Source of the DNA: JAWSVE01 sp033852115
Lineage (GTDB): Bacteria; Pseudomonadota; Gammaproteobacteria; Pseudomonadales; Cellvibrionaceae
DNA: 64,000 bases
Assembly: GCA_033852115.1 (NCBI GenBank)
Contig: JAWSVE010000009.1
Span: 33,085 to 97,084 of the forward strand
Reading direction: 5' to 3'
Shown: piece by piece, positions 34,228-42,383 of the stretch
How the letters are laid out: the number at the start of each line of letters is the position of its first letter
Numbering within the stretch: the first letter of the stretch is position 1
Notes under the pieces: generated by a model
Seen by the model: only the letters and a program-made list of their open reading frames with translations
Told to the model about the DNA's origin: nothing
The model's database searches: none
Made by a program: the position numbers and the translations under genes

Positions 34228-35592
34228 TTACTTTTTAATAGTCATTGATGGCGGCTTCGCACGAGTCGACGGCTTGGAAATATTAATCCTCTTTTGCGTG
34301 ATGGTTAATTTCCTCGACTGGGAAACTGGATTACATTTCACACCTGTTTTTTGATAATTTGAACAGCTAAACACCTGCCACTCCAGCGCATTACCCATCT
34401 CTACCGGGATCGCAACCGACTGGTTTGAGCTACCTGACTGTAAAGAGTAGCTAATCGCTTTCCCTTTAATATAGCGGCTATTGTTGGATGCTAACCCCTC
34501 GATATCATCAACTTTAACGACGTTTCTCAGCCCAGCCTTTTTTACTACAAGCCTGTAACCTGAAGTCGCCTGACTATTATTTTGCCAGCGGAAGTTTACT
34601 GTACGAGAGTTACTTGATGCATTATCTGCCGGGCTAATAAGTTGTGGTGAATTGGGGTAGACAAAAAATGTCTTCGCCGCACTGGTGCTGTCACAATAAT
34701 CCAACGAACAATTTTTTACTGTCCATTGTGCCAACTTTCCCTGCAAGCTATCGGGCAATTCGATATTAACTGTCATGAGTGTGTCGTCAACAAGTACTGC
34801 ACGCCCCGTCTTTAGGCAACGCGACCCGCTTCCCACAGCAGAAAGACACAATCTACTTTCTACAGCCCCTCGCTCAACGACGGTATTTGAAGGATAGCGA
34901 AATTTGAATGCTTGATTGACATCCGCATATCTAAATTCATCATTGGTGTTCGCGCTGGGTAACATTAGCTTGGGCAGCACATTATTGAACGCCGCAGGTT
35001 TGGTACCAGACATACAACGAAGCGCAACACTGTCAGTGAATACACCACGCCGGCCAAACACTCGATGAGCAATTTTTCGATCGGCACATACTTTCGTTCC
35101 AGTTCGTTGCCCTCTTCCATTATTGCCAGCCGACACGGTAATAACAGTATCCGAGCCAATTCTAAGCCCGTTAGTATCAGCTCTTGAGCAATGTAAGCTC
35201 AAACTGCTGAAACCTGTAGCGCCAGCCACATGAAAGGTATTACCTGAAACCCCCGTAACATAGGTATCCGTCGGGCAATAGACCGTTTCTTGATATCGGG
35301 ACAACCTAAGTTCTCGCATAGGTTCAGTCCATGAACTGGGTCCAGGCAACTGCCCTGTGCGGTGTTTACCGTTATGGAAAATAGTTTTACATAGAAAGCT
35401 AACGTCATCGATAAGTTCGGTATAGCCTACCTTCATTCCAGCAATGCGCTGATACTTCGGACAGGTATAAAAAAATTGCCGAACGCCGCCGGACCCTCCT
35501 ATCGACGCTGTTTGGCTCGCTGACACTTGATGGCTAGAAACTATTGCTAAAAGAGCAATACCTACCGCCAATAATTTATTGCAAAGCACCAT
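34228..35592 (-). CDS. Secreted protein with N-terminal Cys-rich beta domain and FN3-like C-terminus, paralogue 1
   Basis: I use the ATG at 35592 (MVLCNKLLAVGIALLAI), which gives a clean signal peptide ending VSA-S; a GTG nine codons upstream overlaps the previous gene. 454 residues. The N-terminal domain (about 25-205) has spaced YTCPKYQRIAGMKVGY, VYCPTDTYVTGVSGN and SLHCSRAD motifs, reminiscent of the vitelline-membrane-outer-layer (VOMI) beta-prism pattern of repeated C-P and C strands. The C-terminal part (about 215-420) has two FN3-like modules, including ARTVNFRWQN-type strands. It matches the next gene upstream along its length, so the pair is an old tandem duplication. Probably carbohydrate-binding or surface-exposed; this is inference only. 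Confidence 0.68.
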   Translation of the reverse strand: MVLCNKLLAVGIALLAIVSSHQVSASQTASIGGSGGVRQFFYTCPKYQRIAGMKVGYTELIDDVSFLCKTIFHNGKHRTGQLPGPSSWTEPMRELRLSRYQETVYCPTDTYVTGVSGNTFHVAGATGFSSLSLHCSRADTNGLRIGSDTVITVSAGNNGRGQRTGTKVCADRKIAHRVFGRRGVFTDSVALRCMSGTKPAAFNNVLPKLMLPSANTNDEFRYADVNQAFKFRYPSNTVVERGAVESRLCLSAVGSGSRCLKTGRAVLVDDTLMTVNIELPDSLQGKLAQWTVKNCSLDYCDSTSAAKTFFVYPNSPQLISPADNASSNSRTVNFRWQNNSQATSGYRLVVKKAGLRNVVKVDDIEGLASNNSRYIKGKAISYSLQSGSSNQSVAIPVEMGNALEWQVFSCSNYQKTGVKCNPVSQSRKLTITQKRINISKPSTRAKPPSMTIKK

Positions 35593-35605
35593 TTTCACAT
35601 CAACG

Positions 35606-36997
35606 CTATTTTTTAACACCGATCATCCCCTTGGTTACTTTTTTCGTTGAAGAAGGTGTTTGACGAATATTTTTTGCTGGCGCTTGTTGGCTACTACCAC
35701 TCAATTTTAAGCCTCGCCCTGATCGCAGTGATCGAGCACAAACGCGTCGATTATTGTCATCGAGCGCGCAGGCATAAACCGCCCATTCGACACTATTCCC
35801 TAGATCACCGGGGACATCGACACGCTGGCTTGTCGTACCAGGCTGGACAAACACATTGATACTTTTACCGGGACTATGCGGGTTAGCTTTTGGGTTGTCA
35901 TAAACATAATCAGCCCTGGCTCCGGATTTCCATATAACTAGCTGATAGCCTGCATTCGCCGATGCTCGGTCTCTCCAGCGAAACACGACGGTGCGCGTTG
36001 ACTGACGCGCATTCGCCATTGGCTGCGCCGGAGTCGCGGCTCGGGGGATGACAAAAAATGGAGTCGGTTGTGAATAATGACCACAGTAGAGCTGGCTAGA
36101 CACCTCCGCACTGCATGTCCGAACCCGCCAATTCAGCGTTCGCCCTTCCGCAACGCTGGGTATACTCAACTCAAATTGCCCTGAGCTACCTGGGCTGAGT
36201 AACTGCTCTAGCATGCAATGGCCGGAATTATCGCTGCGCACGCAGACCTGGTACTGCGCGTTATAGCTCGCATCATTTCCGACTCGTCGAAATGTAAAAC
36301 GCTGCTTCGCCCCGACAACACGATCTTTATCTGCGCTGCCTAAGTTGGGAGATAAAAGCGCGGGGGCTGTGCCGTTAAACGGTGGTCGAGGCGTCCCGGA
36401 AGCACATTGCAAACGTAAACCAGTCACAATTCGACCGCCCACTGCGGGACTACTAGAGACGCGAATACCTCGTGTAATACGTTGGTTCGCGCAGTCTTTT
36501 AAAGGCTTTTCCAATGTAGAAGGGCTGGTTCTGCCACCGGGTTCGATGGCGGCAACGTGTATATTTTTTTCCCAGCGATGACGCTTGCCGTTGTCTTTTG
36601 CGGTGTAACAACTCAGTCGTATAGATTCAATTTTGGGCGTTCCAGGGGGAAGGACCAAGAGCGTAGCGCCCGTTACCCCTCCTATACTACCCACAAATGT
36701 ATCACGCGGGCAGGAGGCGCTTTGCCGCCATTGATAGTTTTGGGCGTTATAGCCAAAGGCGGTATAGCCAGCTCCGCCACCCCATTTACCCTCGCTAGTT
36801 ATCGGTGTGCAGCGCACGGCCAGATCACCCACTACGGCATTGTGTTCATACACAATCATTATGGCGGTCACGCGCTGATTTTGCGGGCAGCTTATATTTT
36901 TTCTAGAACCATGATTTAGATCGCCTAAGACAGGGGTATTCGCCAGTACTTGAGTCGTCGCACACAGCACAATGACACACAACAATCCCTTCCACAT
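35606..36997 (-). CDS. Secreted protein with N-terminal Cys-rich beta domain and FN3-like C-terminus, paralogue 2
   Basis: 463 residues; signal peptide (about 1-19, ending VLA-N). The N-terminal domain shows the same repeated motif as its paralogue: ISCPQNQRVTAIMIVY, ASCPRDTFVGSIGGV and LSCYTAKDN, then CANQRITRGIRV and LRLQCASGT. The second half has two FN3-like modules (LSPNLGSADKD..., RTVVFRWRDRASANAGYQLVIW). Each conserved cysteine strand is followed by Gly, consistent with a beta-prism or lectin-like fold. First gene of a leftward unit with 34228-35592, and preceded by a palindrome and a TTGACT -35-like hexamer. No enzyme motif is visible. Possible roles are glycan binding or surface adhesion; unproven. 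Confidence 0.68.
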   Translation of the reverse strand: MWKGLLCVIVLCATTQVLANTPVLGDLNHGSRKNISCPQNQRVTAIMIVYEHNAVVGDLAVRCTPITSEGKWGGGAGYTAFGYNAQNYQWRQSASCPRDTFVGSIGGVTGATLLVLPPGTPKIESIRLSCYTAKDNGKRHRWEKNIHVAAIEPGGRTSPSTLEKPLKDCANQRITRGIRVSSSPAVGGRIVTGLRLQCASGTPRPPFNGTAPALLSPNLGSADKDRVVGAKQRFTFRRVGNDASYNAQYQVCVRSDNSGHCMLEQLLSPGSSGQFELSIPSVAEGRTLNWRVRTCSAEVSSQLYCGHYSQPTPFFVIPRAATPAQPMANARQSTRTVVFRWRDRASANAGYQLVIWKSGARADYVYDNPKANPHSPGKSINVFVQPGTTSQRVDVPGDLGNSVEWAVYACALDDNNRRVCARSLRSGRGLKLSGSSQQAPAKNIRQTPSSTKKVTKGMIGVKK

Positions 36998-37053
36998 AGT
37001 TCGCCCCTGTATTACGGTTAACGCGAATTGTGCGTGGAGGAGTCAATAAAATG

Positions 37054-37073
37054 TATCCCCCAAATAGGGGATA
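37054..37073. promoter_or_regulatory. 20-bp palindromic operator candidate, copy 2
   Basis: TATCCCCCAAATAGGGGATA, a perfect 7-bp dyad around CAAATA. On the minus strand it ends 7 bases upstream of TTGACT (plus coordinates 37041-37046), a good -35 element for the gene starting at 36997. That is the usual place for an activator or competing repressor. It matches the element at 34159-34178. Confidence 0.65.
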
Positions 37074-37424
37074 TAGGAGATAGATGACTTAATCACCCCC
37101 AATTGCCGTGACGTTTTCATGTAAGCAGCACATTGCAACGCTCCACCCAATACAGCCCAGACTACCTCCGGCTGGCAAGGTTTCGCCCGGGAAGAGAGAC
37201 CCCACTTGGCCCAGCTACACCAGCAAACAAATTGACCAATGTTCCAGTAATCACAACTATGTTCCGTATTATAAAAATAGTATTGCACCCTGCTGAGCCA
37301 ATGGTTTACATTGCAATCTCACAACAGACGGACACTTGCTAGGCACGGAGGAGCCCCAGGTCGAGCAAACTGGTTTGAAATAGAGTCAATCGCAAAGCAA
37401 TTATTTGTGCCCAGAGCATTTCCC
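37074..37424. other. Intergenic region before the IclR-type regulator gene
   Basis: About 350 bases in the divergent gap. Short open frames in several registers have no translation signals. No further palindrome was found close to the IclR start. Confidence 0.4.
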
Positions 37425-38228
37425 ATGACCAAAGACCCAGTAGATTTTCAACAAACGTTAAGTCAGCAGGACAAGAGCAGCAACGTCAATACCAACAGCA
37501 CCTTACTTAAAGGGCTTGAAGTACTTCAGTATTTGGTAGACCTCCGCGCCCCGATGGGTGTATCAGCGATGGCCGCAGCGTTTAGCGTACCCAAAAGCAA
37601 CATGCACCGAACGCTCGCGACCCTAGTCGAAGCGGGTTACGCCGCACAAGACAGTAGCGGCAACTATTATGCGACGCTTTATCTTTGGGAACTGGGGACC
37701 AAAATTTTATCGCGCCACCGCTTGCGCAACACCGCCATTCCTTACATGCATCGTTTATATGATGAAGCCGGTGAAACAATTAATCTGGTTATCGCTGATG
37801 GAAGTGATGCCCTATACATTCATCAAATATCATCGACCAAACCTATCCGGTCTAGCTCGACGATTGGTTCCCGCGCCCCTTTATTGATGACCGTGTCTGG
37901 CCGGGTCATTGCTGCGCACCAGAAGAATGCCGAGCAGCGAATCCGTTCGTTATTCAGTGAGCAAAAGCAATACAAGCCCGAACTCAAACTGCGTGATTTA
38001 CTTACTCAGACGAAAGACATTCAACAACTCGGTTATTCCAAGTCATATAGTTTTTGGCGGCGCGGCGTCAACAGTCTCGCGTGTATCATTTTCAATGAGG
38101 CACGAGAACCCGCTGGGGCAATCGCTATTGCAGGAGCAAAAGAGCGATTCACCGAGAATAAAATGGACACACTTATTCCATCTCTCCTCAATACCTGCAC
38201 TGAGATCAGCAACAGCTTGGGCGGATAA
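37425..38228 (+). CDS. IclR-family transcriptional regulator
   Basis: The likely start is the ATG at 37425, giving 267 residues, normal for the family; an in-frame TTG at 37311 would add 38 residues of unlikely sequence. The winged helix-turn-helix (about 30-85) is recognisable from GLEVLQYLVDLRAPMGVSAMAAAFSVPKS followed by MHRTLATLVEAGY. The effector-binding domain (about 100-265) includes LYIHQISSTKPIRSS and the late SLACIIFNEAREPAGAIAIAG. IclR proteins control catabolic genes in response to small aromatic or organic-acid effectors, often binding palindromes near divergent promoters. Here the divergent operon and the following esterase/oxidase-like genes are candidate targets. Confidence 0.9.
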   Translation: MTKDPVDFQQTLSQQDKSSNVNTNSTLLKGLEVLQYLVDLRAPMGVSAMAAAFSVPKSNMHRTLATLVEAGYAAQDSSGNYYATLYLWELGTKILSRHRLRNTAIPYMHRLYDEAGETINLVIADGSDALYIHQISSTKPIRSSSTIGSRAPLLMTVSGRVIAAHQKNAEQRIRSLFSEQKQYKPELKLRDLLTQTKDIQQLGYSKSYSFWRRGVNSLACIIFNEAREPAGAIAIAGAKERFTENKMDTLIPSLLNTCTEISNSLGG

Positions 38229-38303
38229 TGCTACCTCCTCATGACGCGGTGAATTTGCTATAGCAGTTTCAGCACTCTATGTCAGTAAAACATCGGGCAC
38301 AAA

Positions 38304-38336
38304 AAAGGCTACGCAATTCGTCACTGCGTAGCCTTT
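38304..38336. terminator. Bidirectional rho-independent terminator
   Basis: A perfect 12-bp stem AAAGGCTACGCA / TGCGTAGCCTTT with a 9-base loop lies between the IclR gene and the convergent fusion gene. An A-run to its left gives six T on the minus strand. Confidence 0.9.
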
Positions 38337-38371
38337 GTCACCACATCGCCAACGGCGGTGTCAGAATATAT

Positions 38372-40156
38372 TCATTTTGCTTTTGTATAGGATAGATACC
38401 CGATATACATTTCATCCCAACTTTGCAGCCCAAATGTCACCTCTTTATTTGGATCAGGGTTCGCTGGGTTGTATTGCGAATTATCGAAAGAGCCTGTCAC
38501 ATACATGGTAGCCCCGGCAGGAATATACATCGGCTTTTCTAGCTGATAGGTTGGCTGCCATGCATAACTATAATCCGCCACATTGAGCACATCTACTAAC
38601 TCACCTTCGGGATATTCCAGACTAAACTTCATGTCTCTGCCACGAAAGTGCATATGAGCACGCAAACCATATAAGGTAATCGGTTCAGCAAAAGTATGCT
38701 TTGCTACAACATTATGCTCAATGGCGTTTGCGGGTATTTTAAATGGTGTCGCCACAGCCAAATTCAAATACTCATCAACGGGTAAGGTTTTTTCGTCATG
38801 AAAATAAATACCCAGTATTGTTTTATCTTTTGTCGCTTTTCCGTTAGTGGTGTAGTGAAACTGCATGGCGAGATTATGCCCTTTGGGCACAAATACGCCG
38901 GTATTTTCTGGAAACACCATCGCATCCACTTTACCCGGTGCGTAGCCTTCTAAAAACTTTCGTGAATTGAGACCACTCGCCACATTCCGACCTGGTTGCG
39001 GCACGGCAGCTGCCTCACCAATGTCCACTCCTTGCGCAACCCGCCGACCAGGTTGAAACTCTTCAGAGGGGGCAACTACGTAGGTCAACAAATGATGCAG
39101 CACAGCCGGGTCGCCAGGAATAAACTGTACGGCTTTAACCCATTTATCTTCATCAAAACTCAACTCAACCACTTCGTTGTAATAATCCAACACGCCAGTT
39201 GCCGGAATATCGTGTTCTGGCGCAACCACAATGTGGTCTGGCTCGCCCAACTGCCATGCACGTAAATCACCGTGTGCAATAGCTGTCAGCGGATCAACTT
39301 TGCCTTTGCCCCGTGGCGCACCGGCGTCAATCCAATGCACAAATGTTTGCAGCTCTTGGTCAGACATATAGTTTGCATTTGTAAAACTATTTACATGCGG
39401 ATCTACTTGCATCGGTGGCATGCGCTTAGTCAGCAACACCTCTTTAATCATCGGCGCAAAACCTTTCAACATGATATGGCTATTCATAGCAAAAGGACCA
39501 ATACCACCCTCTCGATGACAATAGGCGCAATTCTTTTCCACGAGAGGCGCAATCACAGTGGAGTAGTCTGGCACTTTTTGCTCATGCATTTGTTTTGCTC
39601 GAAACGCAATATCACAACCGGAAGTAGTGTTTATGTTTACGGTGGCTTTCGATTTACCAGCCAACAGATCTTCAAGCGTGCGCTCAACAGTGGCACCCAG
39701 AGGGCCTCTGTAATGAATCGCCTTGGTTGATGGATCAACCACCACCACCTGCCCGGCTTGCGTTAACCCTAGCGCTTCCGCAACTAATTGAGAAGAATCA
39801 TCGAGAACACGGAATTCGATATCACTTCGTTCAACTGCTTTAATAATATCTTCTCGGCTCTCATTTGCGATAGAGTTCATCATCACAACATTCACGGCAC
39901 GCTCTTGCCAGTTATCACGCACGCGCCTTAACGCTGCGAGATCTGCCGAACTTGAATCACATTGATCTCCATGAGCAAAGATCACAAGCGCTTTATTGAA
40001 CCGCTGGCGACTTAATTCCAAAATTTTTCCGTTATGATCAATCAAAGAAAAGTCACTGACTTTTTCTAAAGTCTGAGCCGCCTGTAAAAAGCCAGACATG
40101 ATTAGCGCGGGCAGCGTGACGAGTAAAGCAAACAGAAAGCGACTTGCCTTTCTCAT
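38372..40156 (-). CDS. Fusion of redoxin-like, cytochrome c-like and copper-monooxygenase-like domains
   Basis: 594 residues with a signal peptide (about 1-26, ending LQA-A) and an AGGAGA Shine-Dalgarno. Residues about 30-165 form a thioredoxin/AhpC-like domain (FSLIDHNGKILELSR, ALVIFAHGDQCDSSS), but with a single Cys where a redox pair might be expected. A single haem motif CAYCH (210-214) follows in a cytochrome c-like segment with PFAMNSHIMLKGFAPMIKEVL. The C-terminal half (about 300-594) has histidine motifs HHLLTYVV (about 355) and HMHFRG (about 500) and MQFHYTTNG. These resemble the metal sites of the PHM/dopamine-beta-hydroxylase type copper monooxygenases. Exported and likely redox-active; substrate unknown. 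It is convergent with the IclR gene, with which it shares a terminator. Confidence 0.78.
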   Translation of the reverse strand: MRKASRFLFALLVTLPALIMSGFLQAAQTLEKVSDFSLIDHNGKILELSRQRFNKALVIFAHGDQCDSSSADLAALRRVRDNWQERAVNVVMMNSIANESREDIIKAVERSDIEFRVLDDSSQLVAEALGLTQAGQVVVVDPSTKAIHYRGPLGATVERTLEDLLAGKSKATVNINTTSGCDIAFRAKQMHEQKVPDYSTVIAPLVEKNCAYCHREGGIGPFAMNSHIMLKGFAPMIKEVLLTKRMPPMQVDPHVNSFTNANYMSDQELQTFVHWIDAGAPRGKGKVDPLTAIAHGDLRAWQLGEPDHIVVAPEHDIPATGVLDYYNEVVELSFDEDKWVKAVQFIPGDPAVLHHLLTYVVAPSEEFQPGRRVAQGVDIGEAAAVPQPGRNVASGLNSRKFLEGYAPGKVDAMVFPENTGVFVPKGHNLAMQFHYTTNGKATKDKTILGIYFHDEKTLPVDEYLNLAVATPFKIPANAIEHNVVAKHTFAEPITLYGLRAHMHFRGRDMKFSLEYPEGELVDVLNVADYSYAWQPTYQLEKPMYIPAGATMYVTGSFDNSQYNPANPDPNKEVTFGLQSWDEMYIGYLSYTKAK

Positions 40157-40708
40157 AATATTTCTCCTACAACATGTGTTTTACGAATTCTAATGTATTG
40201 CTACCGGTGAGGCTGTTAAGTATGTTAAAGCGCTCTGCAAAGTGGCGAGTTTGTATGGCGACACTACACTATAATTTTTCACCTATCCCTCAAGAGAATC
40301 TCCCGCACTCAACGTAATTAACGCTCTCCAACTCACCATCATTTGGCAACATAGTACCTAGCTAACGGTCACCGCCTTGATGCGTTCCTTGATGCGGTTG
40401 TAGCCGCAATCAGCATTAATGTTTATGCGCCACCATTGTTGATCAACCTTGGCATTCAACTATTGGTGAACTCGCGAGTTGCTATATAAAAACGATTAAG
40501 ACTGGGAGAGAAGTATTCACACTTCTTTGCAAAAGTGGGGGACATAGCTGTGTTAACAACCCTTTATTGGGCAGGATGTGCGGCAGTTTTGTAATCGGTT
40601 ATCGCAAAGCACCTAGAAACCTTCATGGTTTTACAATACGATTGTACTGTATATATCAAAACACATAATTACCTTGCAATAATAACTACCAATATACAGG
40701 TGAACATC
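40157..40708. other. Divergent intergenic region
   Basis: About 550 bases between the leftward fusion gene and the rightward carboxylesterase gene, presumably with promoters for both. TTTACA and TATATC about 16 bases apart near 40631-40660 are a plausible promoter for the esterase. No ORF or strong dyad was seen. Confidence 0.4.
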
Positions 40709-42244
40709 ATGTCAAAATCCCTTATGCCGCTCATGTGTGGTCTTCTTGTTGCCACCGGTCTCACCGCCTGCAGCGAAAGTTCCGACACCTCGACATCCTC
40801 AGCCGCTGCGCCCGAATCACAAAGTGCACCGGCGACCGTTGCAGTTGATAACACTATTGGTGATGTTGTAAATACGCCGCTCGGTGCGGTTCGCGGTGAA
40901 AGCGTGACCGAAGTTGGCGCAACTGCACGTATCTACAAAGGCCTTCCTTATGCCATTCCTCCAACCGGCGACCTCCGCTGGAAAGCGCCTCAACCTCCCC
41001 AAGCCTGGGACGGAGAAAGAGACGGTACCGTGTGGCCGAATCGTTGCCCGCAAGGTGAAAGCAGCATGGGTGCTGGCGGACCGATCAGTGAAGACTGCTT
41101 ATACCTCAATGTGGTAACAACCGCAGAAAAAACCAATGCAAACCACCCTGTGATGGTGTTTTTCCACGGCGGAGGTTTAACCTCAGGCACCGGCAATTCA
41201 ACAACCTATAACCACCCCAAGCTTCCCAGCAAAGGCGTTGTCGTTGTTACGGTTAACAGCCGACTCGGACCTATTGGCTACCTTTCACATCCAGCACTGA
41301 CTGCTGAAGATCCCAACGGCTCGTCCGGCAATTACGGCACACTCGACCTCAAAGCCTCGTTGGAGTGGGTACAGCAAAATATTAAATCCTTCGGCGGCAA
41401 TCCCAACAACGTCACTATCTTTGGTGAATCTGGTGGTGGGACGAAAACCATTTCACAAATGGCGACGCCATTAACTAAAGGTTTATTCCATCGCGCCATC
41501 GTTCAAAGCGGATCCGCGTTGGTATCACCCGAACGCATTACCCCACTCGATAAAGCAGAAGAACGTGGGCAGAAACTTGCTGCTGCATTAGGTATTGAAG
41601 AAGGTGAAAACGTACTTGCAGAATTGCGCGCGAAGCCTTGGCAAGACATTATTGCTGCAGGCGCGAAAGAAGAAGTCGGCTTCCGTGCCGGTGTTGTTGT
41701 TGAAGGCTACGTTATTCCTGAGCCGGTCAGCGATATTTTCGTGAAAGGCAAACAACACCAAGTGCCGTTAATCGTTGGAGCAAATGCAGGCGAGCGCAGT
41801 TTGCAATCCAGTGTACCGCTAATGGCTGATCTTCACAGCGCCACAGGGACACCAACATTTACCTACAACTTCACACAGCTGCCAAAGCAGTGGCGAGAAG
41901 AAGAAGGGTGTGTGGCATTCCATGGCCTTGAACTAACGTATGTGTTTGGCGCAGTGCCTATCGGCCTATCGTCGCGCACCACTCAGTTCCTCGCTCGCAG
42001 TGGCGGTTGCTCTGCACAAGTGCCTGAGCACGACGAAGAAGATTTGAAAGCGGCTGATCAACTTGCAACCGTTTGGGCTCAGTTTGCCAAAACCGGTAAC
42101 CCAAGTGTTGAAGGCATTATTGATTGGCCTGCGTATACTAAAGACGCTAACAATTACGCTGACCTTGGCATGCCGTTAACAGCAAAAACAGGCATTCAAG
42201 ACTCTTACACAGCCCCTCCAGAAAGTGCAGGTAGTCGATTCTAA
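40709..42244 (+). CDS. Type-B carboxylesterase lipoprotein
   Basis: Start at the ATG at 40709 (CAGGTGA Shine-Dalgarno); 511 residues. The lipoprotein signal ends LTAC (Cys21), with a Ser/Ala-rich tether to about residue 48. The type-B carboxylesterase fold is clear: SEDCLYLNV (about 127-135), the oxyanion loop HGGG (153-156), the nucleophile in GESGGG (Ser241) and a late AFHGLELTYVFG carrying the probable catalytic His. The C-terminus has WAQFAKTGNPS, also typical. Expected to hydrolyse carboxylic esters at the cell envelope. It lies between the redox fusion gene and an uncharacterised secreted protein gene, near an IclR regulator, which would suit an ester-catabolic locus. At about 510 residues its length is normal for the family. 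Confidence 0.93.
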   Translation: MSKSLMPLMCGLLVATGLTACSESSDTSTSSAAAPESQSAPATVAVDNTIGDVVNTPLGAVRGESVTEVGATARIYKGLPYAIPPTGDLRWKAPQPPQAWDGERDGTVWPNRCPQGESSMGAGGPISEDCLYLNVVTTAEKTNANHPVMVFFHGGGLTSGTGNSTTYNHPKLPSKGVVVVTVNSRLGPIGYLSHPALTAEDPNGSSGNYGTLDLKASLEWVQQNIKSFGGNPNNVTIFGESGGGTKTISQMATPLTKGLFHRAIVQSGSALVSPERITPLDKAEERGQKLAAALGIEEGENVLAELRAKPWQDIIAAGAKEEVGFRAGVVVEGYVIPEPVSDIFVKGKQHQVPLIVGANAGERSLQSSVPLMADLHSATGTPTFTYNFTQLPKQWREEEGCVAFHGLELTYVFGAVPIGLSSRTTQFLARSGGCSAQVPEHDEEDLKAADQLATVWAQFAKTGNPSVEGIIDWPAYTKDANNYADLGMPLTAKTGIQDSYTAPPESAGSRF

Positions 42245-42263
42245 TCTTTCCGACACTAGCCAC

Positions 42264-42304
42264 AAAAAAAGCCCCGGACAAGCTAGCTTGACCGGGGCTT
42301 TTTT
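42264..42304. terminator. Bidirectional rho-independent terminator
   Basis: AAAAAAGCCCCGG pairs with CCGGGGCTTTTTT. The loop itself contains the palindrome CAAGCTAGCTTG flanked by an A/A mismatch, so the hairpin is unusually long. A-run and T-run on the two sides make it work for both the carboxylesterase gene and the convergent gene. Confidence 0.92.
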
Positions 42305-42383
42305 ATGAACGCGCGGAACGCTCAATGAAAGGAGCCTGTTAAGCGATCGCTTTAATCACCTGACTCCCGCATTCGCTATTCGA

